A stretch of DNA of 64,000 nt from Apostichopus japonicus (Eukaryota; Echinodermata; Holothuroidea; Aspidochirotida; Stichopodidae). The notes below the pieces were generated by a model. The model ran no database searches. It was not told where the DNA came from and saw nothing but the letters and a program-made list of their open reading frames with translations. Numbering within the stretch: the stretch's first letter is position 1; every line of letters begins with the position of its first letter. The DNA lies in NCBI RefSeq assembly GCF_037975245.1, contig NC_092577.1, positions 31,029,398-31,093,397 on the forward strand, given 5' to 3'. The position numbers and the translations under genes were made by a program. This document shows, one piece after another, positions 26,401-38,100 of the stretch.

Positions 26401-28978
26401 TGAAATATCCCTTGGGGATACCATTGGTGTTGGTACCCCAGAAGTGATGAAAGCTCTACTAGAGACTGTCAGCCAAGTGGTGCCTCTTGACAAGCTAGCC
26501 GTTCACTGTCATGATACGTATGGCCAAGCTCTTGCTAATATCTATGCAGCTCTGCAGGTAAGGTTTTATTTGACATGCTATTTCATTGCTAAAGTCTATA
26601 CCAAAAAAAGTATCTGTTTCCATTTCATAAATAAATTACAAATTTTCATAAGAGTACAATGCTGTCTAGCCTTGGCAGATCTTTTCTGTTTGGCCTGTAA
26701 GGAATCTGTCAGTCACTGGCCGGCTAGAGGCATCACTGTCATATGAGCACAGTCTGTTACATCATTGTACAGTCAGAGTGAGTGCAGGCCTCAAATTTCA
26801 CAATTTTTAGGGCAAGGCCACTTTGGCCTTGAATAGGGCCAAATTTTAAAGGGCACCAAGGCCAGGAGGTAAGGCACCAAGGCCAACTTGCATCTTAACA
26901 AAGGGCAACAAGGCCATAAAGAATAAACATGAAACAATTACTGTCCCGGGGCCTGGTGGCTGTTTTAATAATGAAGCAGAACAGTAGAAGGTGGTATCTC
27001 TCATTTTGCTTTCCTATTTGTCAATAGAATTATTTAAACCCTACTCTTATTCGAGTCTTTCCTAACCCTTAGCAAAATCAAACATGATTATGGTAACTCA
27101 ACTCACAAATTTATGGCCAAAAGGTTTGCATCCTGTTAAAAAATGCTTGCGTCTCGATCGAACACCAAGTGCGTTTATTGTATGAACTACTTTTACTCAG
27201 TGTCAGTAGCTCCTTCTGAAAGAATGGAGAAACAACAGATGAGTAATGCGGTTATCAACAAATGCCAAATGGTACTTAAAGGATACAGTAGGAGAGAGAA
27301 AAGACAATGTTCAGTTACCTGTAAGTTGTGTGACTTGAAGGAGCTCAAAATATTACATTTATTTTATACTAACCCTGTCTTGTTGGTCAGAGAATGAACA
27401 GAAAATATGCAAGCTTTCCATTAGGCTTTTTAAGAGTATGTTGAATACAATATAAAATAAAGAATAGTCATCTCTGCCAGGAAATTAAAACACAAAAATC
27501 CTAAGATATCTAAAATTTCTTGTTGATCCATTGAAATAACAATTGGCTTCCTTTTTCAACAACTATCCAACTGCTCAATGGAGGTAGCTGATTATATCTT
27601 TTGTTGTATCAATCAATCCCCTGATTAATTCATTTGATTCTTTCACAGATGGGAGTGAGCATCGTAGATTCTTCAGTCGCTGGCCTCGGTGGGTGCCCTT
27701 ATGCCAAAGGAGCCTCTGGTAATGTAGCCACAGAAGATGTTGTGTACATGATGGATGGACTGGGAATTGTTACGGTTAGTTTATAGCTAAATGTCCAGCT
27801 TGTTGATGCTTCTTGAAGTGAAGTTCCTATTTCTCTATCAATCAGATAAAGTCCTCAAGTTTCTTCTGTAGTAACTAATCAATTGTTCCTTGTGAAGGTA
27901 TCTGGTCATATTCTTTCTTGCCTAAAACTATTTGCAAATTTTTTTATCTATGGTTTATTCAAACATTCAAATTAATAGGCTAAACCTATAAAAGGTGCTT
28001 GGTGAAAGTCAATGTGGGATGATAGTATAAATAAGCATACAAGTTGATGTTTGCCATAAAAGAGATATTGTAATTCTCTCGCATGGTTTAGGATTTCTTT
28101 ACACTTTTCTTGAAGAGAAATACAGAATTAAAAGAGAGAATACAAATTCAAAGCTACTAAGAAAAACTTGGGCTTACACAAAACTTGAAAAAACTGGTAG
28201 TTTCTAGAAAAAGAAGGTGAAAAACCAAGCAACAAAATTGAAAAAAAAAAAAAAAAATTGAAAATGACAGATTTCCTCAAGGGAATATCTGGTATAACAC
28301 TATTGCATATACCTGTGACTGATGATGTTATCTTACAAACCCAAATCAGCTGTTTTATAGGATTTTTTATTTTATATGATATATTACTTTGGTCTATGAT
28401 ACCACTAAAGGACATTTCATGTAATTTGCCTTTCATAATAATAATATCTAATGACCATCAGCAGATATCTTTTACGACGCTTAAGCGACCACAAATGTGG
28501 GAGAAACCCGCAAGGGCTTACTGTATGGATTACAATTGTCACATCTGGTGGCTTCCAATTCGACATTTTTTAACTCAAATTTGGAATCTATCCAATTTAG
28601 AAAGTCATTTCAGATTGGAAAACCGTAGATTGCTCTTGGATGAAATACCCACCTTACTATGACCCGTCCGGGGATAGAACCTTGAACCTCTCGATTGTTA
28701 AGCCTCATTGCTTCAAATGCCACCGTCTTTATCCACTCGGCCACAGCAACGGCCTTTGACCTAACGGTGAAATGATTGTACCCAAATTTCGTTCAGTGAA
28801 TTTCAAAGTGATGTTGACTTTTAAAGAGCAATTTAAAATGGAGGTATTGCTATAAAACATTTCGTATTCTTTGCAGGGGGTCAATCTTACAAAACTTGTG
28901 CAGGTTGGTGAATTTATATCCACCGCTCTCCAGAGGCCTTCATCATCTAAAGTCGGGAAAGCATTGAGTAAGCTGTGA
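20423..28978 (+). CDS. HMGCL: 3-hydroxy-3-methylglutaryl-CoA lyase, complete, 8 coding exons
   Basis: Cleaves HMG-CoA to acetyl-CoA and acetoacetate, the last step of leucine breakdown and ketogenesis. Coding exons are 20423-20497, 22329-22400, 22983-23090, 24142-24296, 25067-25220, 26369-26557, 27649-27774 and 28877-28978, all with GT/AG borders. They join to 981 nt, giving 326 aa against 325 in human. Exon 1 encodes an Arg/Ser-rich leader without acidic residues, typical of a mitochondrial presequence. Active-site residues are present: Arg42 and Asp43 ([11 protein letters not shown]), Glu73, metal ligands His234 and His236 (HCHDTYG), Cys267 in the [14 protein letters not shown] signature, and Asn276. 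Each is offset by one from the human numbering. The protein ends in SKL, a canonical peroxisomal signal (human ends CKL). Introns carry a hAT-like element, a TTAA MITE, a 96-bp tandem array and a SINE. Confidence 0.95.
20920..21467. mobile_element. hAT-like non-autonomous element in HMGCL intron 1
   Basis: The left end is CAGACCTGTCAAC and the right end is its exact reverse complement GTTGACAGGTCTG, 548 bp apart. The flanks share CAAACC (20914-20919 and 21468-21473). If the end base is shifted by one, an 8-bp duplication ACAAACCC/GCAAACCC with one mismatch appears, as expected of hAT. The left part repeats CTCCCGG several times in both orientations, and the right part repeats CTCCCTATTTT. No transposase frame is present. 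Confidence 0.7.
23150..23575. repeat. GGACTCGG-rich dispersed repeat fragments in HMGCL intron 3
   Basis: Two patches (about 23152-23280 and 23455-23575) are rich in GGACTCGG, GGACTTGG and GGACGTGG variants, separated by about 175 nt of ordinary sequence. They look like pieces of a dispersed repeat. Ends were not found. Confidence 0.4.
24357..24724 (+). mobile_element. TTAA-bounded MITE, copy 1 (HMGCL intron 4)
   Basis: A 368-bp element bounded by TTAA on both sides. Its inverted ends read TTAA-AGAGTGTGAAGACTCGC and TTAA-AGGCATTGAAGACTCGCC. The reverse complement of this element is found at 53845-54213 with nearly the same length. TTAA target sites are typical of the piggyBac superfamily, and no transposase is present. 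Confidence 0.8.
25638..26075 (+). repeat. Minisatellite, 96-bp unit, five copies (HMGCL intron 5)
   Basis: Units start at 25638, 25734, 25816, 25912 and 26008, each opening with ATTATTGTTTCCAGA and continuing with TTTCAATTTCATTCAAG. Four periods are 96, 82, 96 and 96 nt, the short unit lacking a TAGTATATAATTAA-type segment. Each unit carries a TTGTTTCCAG|A string that resembles a 3' splice site, 300-750 nt upstream of the real exon 6 acceptor. Confidence 0.9.
28455..28752 (-). mobile_element. tRNA-derived SINE, family A, copy 2 (HMGCL intron 7)
   Basis: On the minus strand it begins GGCCGAGTGGATAAAGACGG (A box) and contains one B-box-like GGTTCTATCCC. It then has the body shared with copies 1 and 3 (TTTCATCCAAGAGCAATCTA) and ends in CGCTTAAGCGTCGTAAA with an ATT-rich tail. 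It ends about 125 nt before the last HMGCL exon. Confidence 0.8.
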
Positions 28979-29493
28979 ATTTCTCCACCCAAGAAATACC
29001 AGAAAAAGTGACTGAAAAAAAAGCGGATCCATTTCTGTTCCCTTTCTTTCCTCTTTTCATCTACCGATTTGTCCTTCAACTGTATTCAGAGATGGCACAA
29101 AAAACAAGGAAAGTAATTTTGGTAAACCCCTCAAGGATTATGTAACCATATGGACTCATTTGAAAATCTATTCTGTTGGATGATTTATGGGTGAACGTAA
29201 TCTGATCCCAGTCCACGTCTTTTTGACAAATGTTTCGAAGCATACTAGGTATTGAAAAGTTCTCATTTTTACTCACCACTCGAGTTCTCAGCATATCCCC
29301 GTGTGAGGCAGGTAGTGCAAAGATATGCATAGGCATCAAGTGTTCATCCTCAGATGGTAAAGGGGCTTTTAAATGTTAGTTTTCAATTGCTAGGGGGAGG
29401 GGGTGGGGCAGTGGAGGAGGGGTACAAGTAGTGGGAAGGGCTACAAAATGCTTATCTGGAAAGATGAGACTGCCGGTGTAGATCCAGGGAGAA

Positions 29494-29570
29494 GGAGGAG
29501 GCGGCGGCAGCGGCGGCGGCGGCGGCGGAGGAGGAGGAGGATGAGGAGGACGGCGACGGCGACGACCAGG
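29494..29570 (+). repeat. GGC/GGA trinucleotide repeat
   Basis: Imperfect GGC, GGA and GAC triplets, very GC-rich against AT-rich surroundings, about 0.5 kb past the HMGCL stop. The Arg-rich open frame on plus is a product of the repeat. Confidence 0.85.
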
Positions 29571-30600
29571 GGTATTGGCCTCCTCTTCTGAAAATTTACA
29601 AACTTAGCTGCAAAGATTCTTTTGCTCAAAACAAGGTGCATTGTGGAGAAATCCACCATGCTTCGTGCACGGCAGTTCCTTACTTTTTTCACGATATTTT
29701 CTTATGCATTTCTATTTCAGAATTAATTTGACAATACTTGTTTCCCTAATCTCCCTCTCTTTGAGAATTTTGATCTTAAAATTGAAAAGTTGCGGCACTT
29801 GTGCTGGGTAAAATGTAGGCTTAAGAAAAATATTTTTAAAAAAAATTTAAAAAAAATTATAATAATATATGCTTAAATAGCTTTGTTGTTAATTTAAATT
29901 TTACTGCATAATGGTGGGAGTTATGCGTGCAATATTCTGAAAGCAGTACGGTTATGATTTAATAATTTATGTACTTCCGCTCTGTTGCCATGGAGATGTA
30001 CTTTAGTTGCCTAGCACAACAACATTTCGAGGTACCTAACTCATCACAAAGTAGAAGCTCCACATCGGATGCATTTGTTTCGTGGTCGACCCTGACCAAC
30101 TTTCAAATTTAAAAAGCTGGACACTTGTACTTTCTTGAACATAGCCAGTATAAATCTTGGTTTTTTTGGACATTGTATGTCTTTTGTAAGTGTTAACAGT
30201 GAAAGGTGCTTTCAGTGGGTGGGCGCGAAGGGTAGGGAGAGGAACCAGGAGGGTGGAGTGTCTGGGACTCTCCTCCATAAGGGAGGTTAAAAATTAAAAT
30301 GGCCAGTTGGTTTTTGAATACTCAGGACTTCAGGGAACAATTGGACCACAAATCTGGGCCAGGGATGCCCTTCCATAGAGGATCATGTCTTTATATTAAT
30401 CAGTCCGTGGTATTAATCTAGAATTGCCCCTCCCCAATCTTCAGCCCCCTCCACCTTTCAGATTCTGTGTACATCTATGAGGTGCCTCTGACTGTTCCAA
30501 ATAGTGAAACAGCTGATGCCATGGATGATGTAGTAATTTTGTTTTATTATTATGAAACAGGTTTACATCATGTACGGTAATGTTGTGACTATTATTTGAA

Positions 30601-30606
30601 AATAAA
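30601..30606 (+). other. Candidate HMGCL polyadenylation signal
   Basis: AATAAA followed by a T/G-containing stretch, 1.6 kb downstream of the HMGCL stop. It is the best signal found between the two genes, but distant. Confidence 0.3.
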
Positions 30607-31844
30607 ATCTGTTCTTGATGGAATGACGATTTCTTTTAATTTTCTTGTTGCTGTCTTTTTATTTCCTGTATAGCTGTATTTATATCTGTGAAAGTGGGAT
30701 GGGAGTGGGAATTTTCCCTGCAAAATTGAAATGTTTCACAATGACTGGGGAGAACTTTGATAATTCTTTCAAGAAGTCTGAGAATGGGATAGTAAAATTT
30801 GGCTAATTTTGGGAAACAGTGGGTAGCACCTCCTCTTTGCCAAATGGCAATTGGTGTTTATACAGACATTTACATCAGGATGTTATTTTGCAAGAGAAAA
30901 TTATCATCAATTTAGGAACTAGAGAAAGTGAAAGTTTAATAAAAAAAAAAATAGATAACAAACACAATGGACTGTGCCCTAATGAGGTCATAATCAGCAG
31001 AAACTTACAATAGCACGGAACATCATACAATAATCTCAAAACTGCGACCCTGGTGAACTCTTCGAACATGCTACTAAACTTATCAAGTAAGATGATAAAA
31101 AGATCATTTTAGTTAAACATCAACTTGTCAAATCCCTTCCTAAAAGTCAATGACACCTTTACAACACTAATGCTGCAAAGTTGCCTCAATAAAAGTCTTG
31201 ATCAAATAGGACACTTTAACATAAGAGAGAGATAGAGCAAATTTACACTTTAACATAAAGAGCGCAAATTTAAATTTCATTTTCGTAGACTGAAATCCAG
31301 GCTGTCTGTAGTAGGCCTACACTACAAAGTACTTTGAACTTCTATTTTGGTACAGTAGGTTGATATCTGTACATTGGGTGTTTTTTCCCCTTTCATTTCC
31401 ATTCACAGTGACAAGATCGTAATATAAGTTCTGAAGGACGCGAATTGCTTGTTTAGTTTAGGTGCTTGTTTGAGAGTAATGTACTATGGAAGCCTATAAA
31501 GGCCATGTGAACACAATTTTAATTTGTTATTTAACATATTTTAATTTGTGATAAGAAAAAGAAAAATTGTTTTGCGCAAAAAATAATTTGTAGTTACAAA
31601 TTCTCCTAACTTATTAGAACAATGAGATAATTTGTGATAACAACTTTATAGTTTGTATTTACATGGCTCGAGTAGACTTTCGGATTGTATCGCCTTTGCC
31701 ATGATGCATTCAATATGTTACTTCTACTTGTCTCCTACTTGTCTCCTGTATGAAAAAAATACTTGATGATGTGATCAAGTCCCACTCGTTCCGGGTGTAT
31801 TTAAATGTTGTTCGTAGTAACATATATGTACCCATTCGAAGCCT

Positions 31845-31886
31845 AAATGCATCAGAGCCGTCTCTATATACGGCTCTGAAATGCAT
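31845..31886. promoter_or_regulatory. Inverted repeat upstream of PYCR
   Basis: ATGCATCAGAGCCGT and ACGGCTCTGAAATGCAT are inverted copies (two extra bases in the right arm) around an 8-nt loop CTCTATAT, 235-275 nt before the PYCR ATG. It could be a dimer-binding operator-like site or lie in the 5' UTR as an RNA hairpin. Confidence 0.35.
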
Positions 31887-32119
31887 GTCTGTGGGCATCC
31901 GTACATATTCCCCACGTGTAAACGTGTCAAAGGCGATGATGCAATCAACCAGTCGCCATGTAAACATATGCGGCGCACACGTTGAGGGTGGGTGCTTTGC
32001 TTATTTTGCAGTTTCCAGCTCTCGCTTAACTAGTACACGTATCTTTTCGACTCACGGCAAGCTACACATCACTTGTAGAATATTAAAGGTTGTCTTTCAT
32101 CTTTATCCATCGGATCAAA

Positions 32120-35100
32120 ATGTCGTTAGGTTTTCTAGGTGCGGGAAAGGTTGCCCAAACGATCGCTAAAGGGCTGATTACAGCAGGTACTTTTTGTCGT
32201 AACATGTCACGTCCAATATTTACAACATAGCCTAACGTTACTCGTTAGGCCTAGGCAAGGCTAATGTTAATCCTAATGTTGTGCATAGTCCAGCCTAGCT
32301 TAAGTAAAATATGTAGGACTTAAGTTATGACCTATTGTCCTAACCACAAATATTTATTAGATTTAACACCCGAACATCATTTGTTTGTATATTATTAAAA
32401 CTTAGACAACACGGCCTAGGGCCAAAATGCTATTGATTGCAGTACACTGTAAATTTAAAAGACTGGAACTTTGGAAGCAACTTACACTGACTTAGTCTAG
32501 CCTAAAGCCAAAGGATTAAGCCCAGTTGCAAGTTTATGGAAAGCTTAGTAACATGCTTGAGTTTGAAGAACAGGAACTATTTGAAATACATGGAATGAGT
32601 TGAACAGTATATATATATATATATGCCAATAGCTGAGGGATAAGCCTTTATTATTATAATTGATCATGATACAACAAAATATTTCCATCTCTTGTTTGCG
32701 ACCTAAACAACCACAAAAGCCATTGACTCCAAATATGCAAGAAAGTAAAATAATGATCTATTATATTATACTTCAAGAAAGAGTTTTCACAACCCCAGTT
32801 TATCACACTGATATGTTGGCTAAACTGGTTACTAGCCTACAGTATGTTATAGTTTGGCTGGTCTGAACATTTAACAAGGTATTTTTAAAGTGCCTACAGT
32901 AGGCATAAAATTATAGTCACAATACTAATATCCTTGTTCAAATTAAGTCAATTTTTTCAGGTTCATTGGAGAGTTCTGTTCTTTGTTTACTTGACTGTTT
33001 ACAGGTGCTATATCTGCAGAGAGTGTGGCAGCAAGTGCACCTTCTGACCGATGCTTGAAGGAAATTCGGGTAATGAGGTCATTCCATTCCTTGTACATTG
33101 ACATTTCAATTTACACAGAATGAAGTATGTTGAAAGTTTAGTAAGAGTTATATAACATATATAATGCAATTGTAATCAAAGTATCTATCATGCTTTTATG
33201 CAAAACTTTTACTTTGCAATCAAGGATAAGTACATGTGCCGTGCTAATGTATGCCTGTGAACACCGAAACTATGTTAAATTGTATTCCCATTACCAAAAT
33301 AAATGTGAATATCCTGGTTTGCATCTATATTAATTTCACCTCCATGAATGTACTGTACTCTAACTGCTTTCACACTCTCCTGAACGCCAAATGGGCCTGT
33401 CATGTGTGGGACGGGGGGGGGGGGGGGGGAGATGTTGGAATTGTGACAACGGAAATGGTTTCTTGTGTACAAGGATTCACTAAATTTAGACAAGTGATTT
33501 TAAAGTAATGGATCCTCTCACCTTCTGCTGTGTATCACCTCTCCCCTCCTCCAACTATACAGCTGTTAACTTGTACAGTTTCATATTGCATCAAGCCTTT
33601 CTTCATTTATCAGACTGCAAACTGACCCAGAGTTGAAATAATCATCTGTTTGCTACCTCCTTGCAAGTGCTGTAACTGTAAAAGTGACAAAGTGATCCCT
33701 AAGCACATAGTGCTGGTTTTCAGCGCTCTGTCACTGTCTGCTGTGAAATGTGAACTGCAATATTGTTTCAACATGATTATGAAAAGTTAAAATTTTGATC
33801 CCTTTACCCCTTAATCTTACATTGTCACATTCAAAATGTTTGTAAGTACTATTAAAGCACTACAGTAAAATGATGCTTCTCCCATCAATCTTTAATTTGT
33901 TTTGGAAAAAGAAAAATACCCCCAAAAACATGTAAATTGTCAAATGAAAGAATTATTCATCATAAATTTGTTTCCCTTTTTGTTATCAGGAACTTGGCAT
34001 CGGATTCACTCATAGTAACAAGGAGCTTTTACAAATGAGTGAAATCGTATTCTTAGCTGTGAAACCTCCCCTCATCGGTAAACTTTTGAAGGACATATCC
34101 GCTCATATCGAAGACAGACATCTGGTAATCTCATTGGCCGCTGGAATATCCATAGATTTCATTGAAAGCGTGAGTAGACCAGCAGATTTGTCGGGTATCA
34201 GTGAAATTTTGTCTCGTATAAAATACTACGGCTCCTCTGTTAAAAACTCACATACTATATTTGCTTTTGCGTAACAATATGTCCATTTTTGCGATGCTAC
34301 ACTGGATAAATTATCTCCTGAAAGATATCTAATTTCTACAAGGTAAAAATCTATGCTTGTTTATTTTTTATATCCAAGCAGCTTCGAAGAATTTGTCTTA
34401 TTGTGTAGCATGGCTCTTACATACAATTGGATAATTATCTTTCATGACTAAACTAGCATCTTGTTAATATGAAAGATTTATATTTATGTAAATTTTGTGA
34501 CAAAGCAACTTGAGAGTTAAAAGTAACTGTGAATATGAAATAGACTTTGAAAATTTATTCAAATATTGAAAACAAATTAAAAATGTTACATAAAGTAAAT
34601 CAGTTTCAGTGTTTTAAGCTTGGAGTAAATAGACATAGAGAACTACCCAGTGTGTTCACTCTACTCTTATACTGTATCGTTTTGAAAGTGTGTTTACTCT
34701 ACTCTCATACTGTAAGTATGCTCTTGAAAGTGTGTTCACTCTACTCTCATACTGTTTCCTCTTGAAAGTGTGTTTACTCTTCTCTCGTACTGTATCCTCT
34801 TGAAAGTGTTTTAAGTACTCTACTTTCGTACTGCATCCTCTTGAAAGTGTGTTTACTCTACTCTCATACTGTATCCTCTTGAAAGTGTGTTTACTCTACT
34901 CTCGTACTGTATCCCTTTGAAAGTGTGTTCACTCTACTTTCGTACTGTATCCTCTTGAAAGTGTGTTTTACTCTACTCTCTTACTGTATCCTCTTGAAAG
35001 TGTGTTTTACTCTACTCTCTTACTATATCCTCTTGAAAGTGTGTTTTACTCTACTCTCATACTGTATCCTCTTGAAAGTGTTTTAAGTACTCTACTTTTG

Positions 35101-38100
35101 TACTGTATCCTCTTGAAAGTGTGTTTAAGTGCTCTACTTTCGTACTGTATCCTCTTGAAAGTGTGTTTTACTCTACTCTCTTACTCTATCCTTTTGAAAG
35201 TGTGTTTTACTCTACTCTCGTACTGTATCCTCTTGAAAGTGTGTTTTACTCTATTCTCTTACTCTATCCTCTTAAAAGTGTGTTTTACTCTACTCTCGAA
35301 CTGTATCCTTTTGAAAGTATGTTTTACTCTACTCTCGTACCGTATCCTCTTGTAACCATGTAGAGAGTCGCTGCTGGAACCAGGGTGATCCGTGCCATGC
35401 CAAACACACCATCAGTCATCGGAGAAGGTGCCACCGTCTTTTCCGTTGGTTCCAATGTCAGAAACGGAGACAGTGAAATTGCGAGAAATCTCTTTTCCAG
35501 ACTCGGAATCTGCTTGCAGGGAGATGAGAGTATCGTCGATGCCGTTATGGCTGTCAGTGGTAGTGGACCTGCCTATGTAAGTAATCGGCTGAGAGTACCG
35601 TACCTAGAGGCTAATTTGTATTTTGCCACCGTGGTTGGTGACAACTAAAAGTGTGACTTGAGGGCAAATACAGCTTAGTCCAAGTAAAAAAGAAAAAACT
35701 TTTGGAGTGCTAGTATGAAAGTTTTCAAAATATTTCGGCCTGAAAATATTCTACAATGTCTTAAATGCTCCTTTTAGGTGCTAAATTAATGTATTATATA
35801 ATGTGATTTGTTTACCATTGTTCTGGCAACTCAATTATCGACAGGAAGCTATTTTAGGGATCTCAATTTTTGTGTAGTGGTTTTGTTGCAAGCTCTGTAA
35901 AAAACCTGTTACACCTGGTACAACCTGTTTACATTAGAAAACCTTTCTGCACATCTTTGTAAATTTTATGCAGCATTTTGCTAAACGATTCTGTATAAAT
36001 TATACCCCTGTTTGGTAGAAGACCCAAAACATTCCAAACAGACACCAAAGGTTTTTAGATGGTTTCAGAAGATTCCAAAAAAAATCCTACTAAACCTGAT
36101 TTTTATTTGAAGTGGTTCGTTTATCACCCGTTTGACTTAAGAATTTGTATGTATGTATTTTAGATCCTCCTGTCGCAATCAGGAACCCGCGAGAAAGCCT
36201 CATTGGCTTATCGAAGCCGCAAGCTGACCGAAGTCAGTCTCTTAGATTCATATTTAACGTCCATGATTATGAATTTTCAATTGTCAACAACTGTAAATGG
36301 ACGACATACATTAATCTTGGAGTGACCCGAACCGGGGACCTTATGATTGGAAGGCACCGGCGTTAACCACTGAGTTAACGCTCCTAAATTTGAATTTGTA
36401 TTTACAGCAAATTATTACTTCAGAAGAAAAGTTTTACAGCAGACCACTGTTGGTTTGTGATCTCTAGCACATCAAAGTTGGCCCTTGGAGTCATAGTAGC
36501 AGGAAACTGTTGTTTAACTACAGTAGATGATGACGATAGCAATCAGCTTATCTTCAGTTTCAGAGTAATATTCAACCCTGCGTAATATCTTGTTTAAAGA
36601 GTGTGCTGACACTACCAGTCTACTCGAAATTGCCCACAACAAAAATAGTCATCGTTGGAAATTGGAACACTCAATCTTATGATAATGATGTTAATCATTT
36701 AATTAGATTGGACTCAATGAGTGATTAATGTTCCTCCTGTTACGATGAATTTACGGCAGAGAGCTTGTTGTTTCTTATTACGAGGATTACTACAGACCAG
36801 TCTACTCAAAATTACCCGCAACAAAAATAGTCATCGTTGGAAATTGGAAAACTCAATCTTATGATAATGATGTTAATCATTTAATTGGATCTGACTTGAT
36901 GAGTGATTAATGTTCCTCCTGTTACAATGAATTTAGGGCAGAGAGCTTGTTGTTTCTTATTACGAGAAGTACTACAGACGACGACCGCTGTGGGTTTATA
37001 ATTGCTGGCACATCAAAGATGGCCAACAGAAAAATTGTTGTTTGCCCACAATACCACGATAGCAAGGGCAAACAGTCTAATCTCCAATTTCAGAGTAATG
37101 TTCAACACTGCTTACCTTGTTTAAATAGTGTGTCGATACCACCAGTCTACTCAAAATTGCCAGCAACGAAGAGAGTTAAAAATTTGAATTCTGCAGTCAT
37201 GTGATGATGATTTTAATATATTAATTGGATCTGACTTGATTAGTGGTTAATGTTCCTCCATATTAGAATTGTATGGCATAATTACATAATCATTGCCAAC
37301 TTGAGAATTCTTTTCTTATAATCAATTGTCTTGTTTAATAATTGCTGTGGATCAAAACATCCCCCTCCCCCCAAAAGTACAAAGATACTGTGAAAAATTG
37401 GGTGATGCCATTATGATTTGGGGTAATTTATCACAACCCACAATAGTAATATATTAGTATGTTTTTAATGTAATTTTTAGGAAGTGAAAAAATATTGAAT
37501 TGGTGTCAATTTTGTTGGACCAGTATTAACTAACATGCAAGAATTATTCAAAAATAGCACATCGGTATCTGTGAGCTAAGCCAGAATGGGCAGAAATGAC
37601 CAGAATTTATATCTTCATTTGGGGGTGGGAGAGGGTGAGGCATGTGGGGAATTGAAATGGAGTTGATGCAGAGGTATTGCTATCCTTGCATTTGAAATGT
37701 CTGCACTAAGGAATGGCCCGGCAATGAAGCTTTATTCGCTTCACACATTTATGTAAAATTAAAGAAACAGTGGGAAGAATATCAGATGGTAACATAGTGG
37801 AATAAAGGGCTTGATTTTATGACTTGAAGTTGAACATTTTATTGGTGTAAACCAGGGGTGAGCAACCTATTTGAATGAATGGGCTAGATATAAGGAGTGA
37901 AAACTTGACTGGGCTGCACCTAACCAACGACCTGCTGTTGATTTCAAACCTTTGATTCCGAGGACTTTCAAGCAATAGGTGTGTGTACTTAATCTGTATT
38001 CACAAAAACATAATGTCAATTCAGTACAGTTGATAATTAAAGGGGATCATAGGCCTACCTGACAGCATCATTAGTGCCGATAAATTCTTTGCAGCTAGCT

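Larger units (their letters stand above)
28979..31749 (+). other. HMGCL 3' flank and spacer to PYCR
   Basis: Presumed 3' UTR, then intergenic DNA. The only clear AATAAA on the plus strand is at 30601-30606, which would make a 1.6-kb UTR. A GGC-rich stretch lies at 29494-29570. No other gene is supported. Confidence 0.45.

Noticed and set aside
26770-26960. CAGGCCTCAAATTTCAC start with AGGCC-rich sequence in HMGCL intron 6 as a transposon
   Set aside because: It looks like a transposon end, but no matching inverted end or target duplication was found.
29403-29591. Arg-rich 62-codon frame
   Set aside because: The arginines come from the GGC/GGA triplet repeat; nothing else supports a gene.
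31750-32169. 139-codon frame overlapping PYCR exon 1
   Set aside because: It is in a different frame from the PYCR start at 32120 and has no recognisable domain.
34651-35355. Repeat array as a CRISPR
   Set aside because: Units are contiguous and diverged, without unique spacers; the host is an animal genome and the array is intronic.
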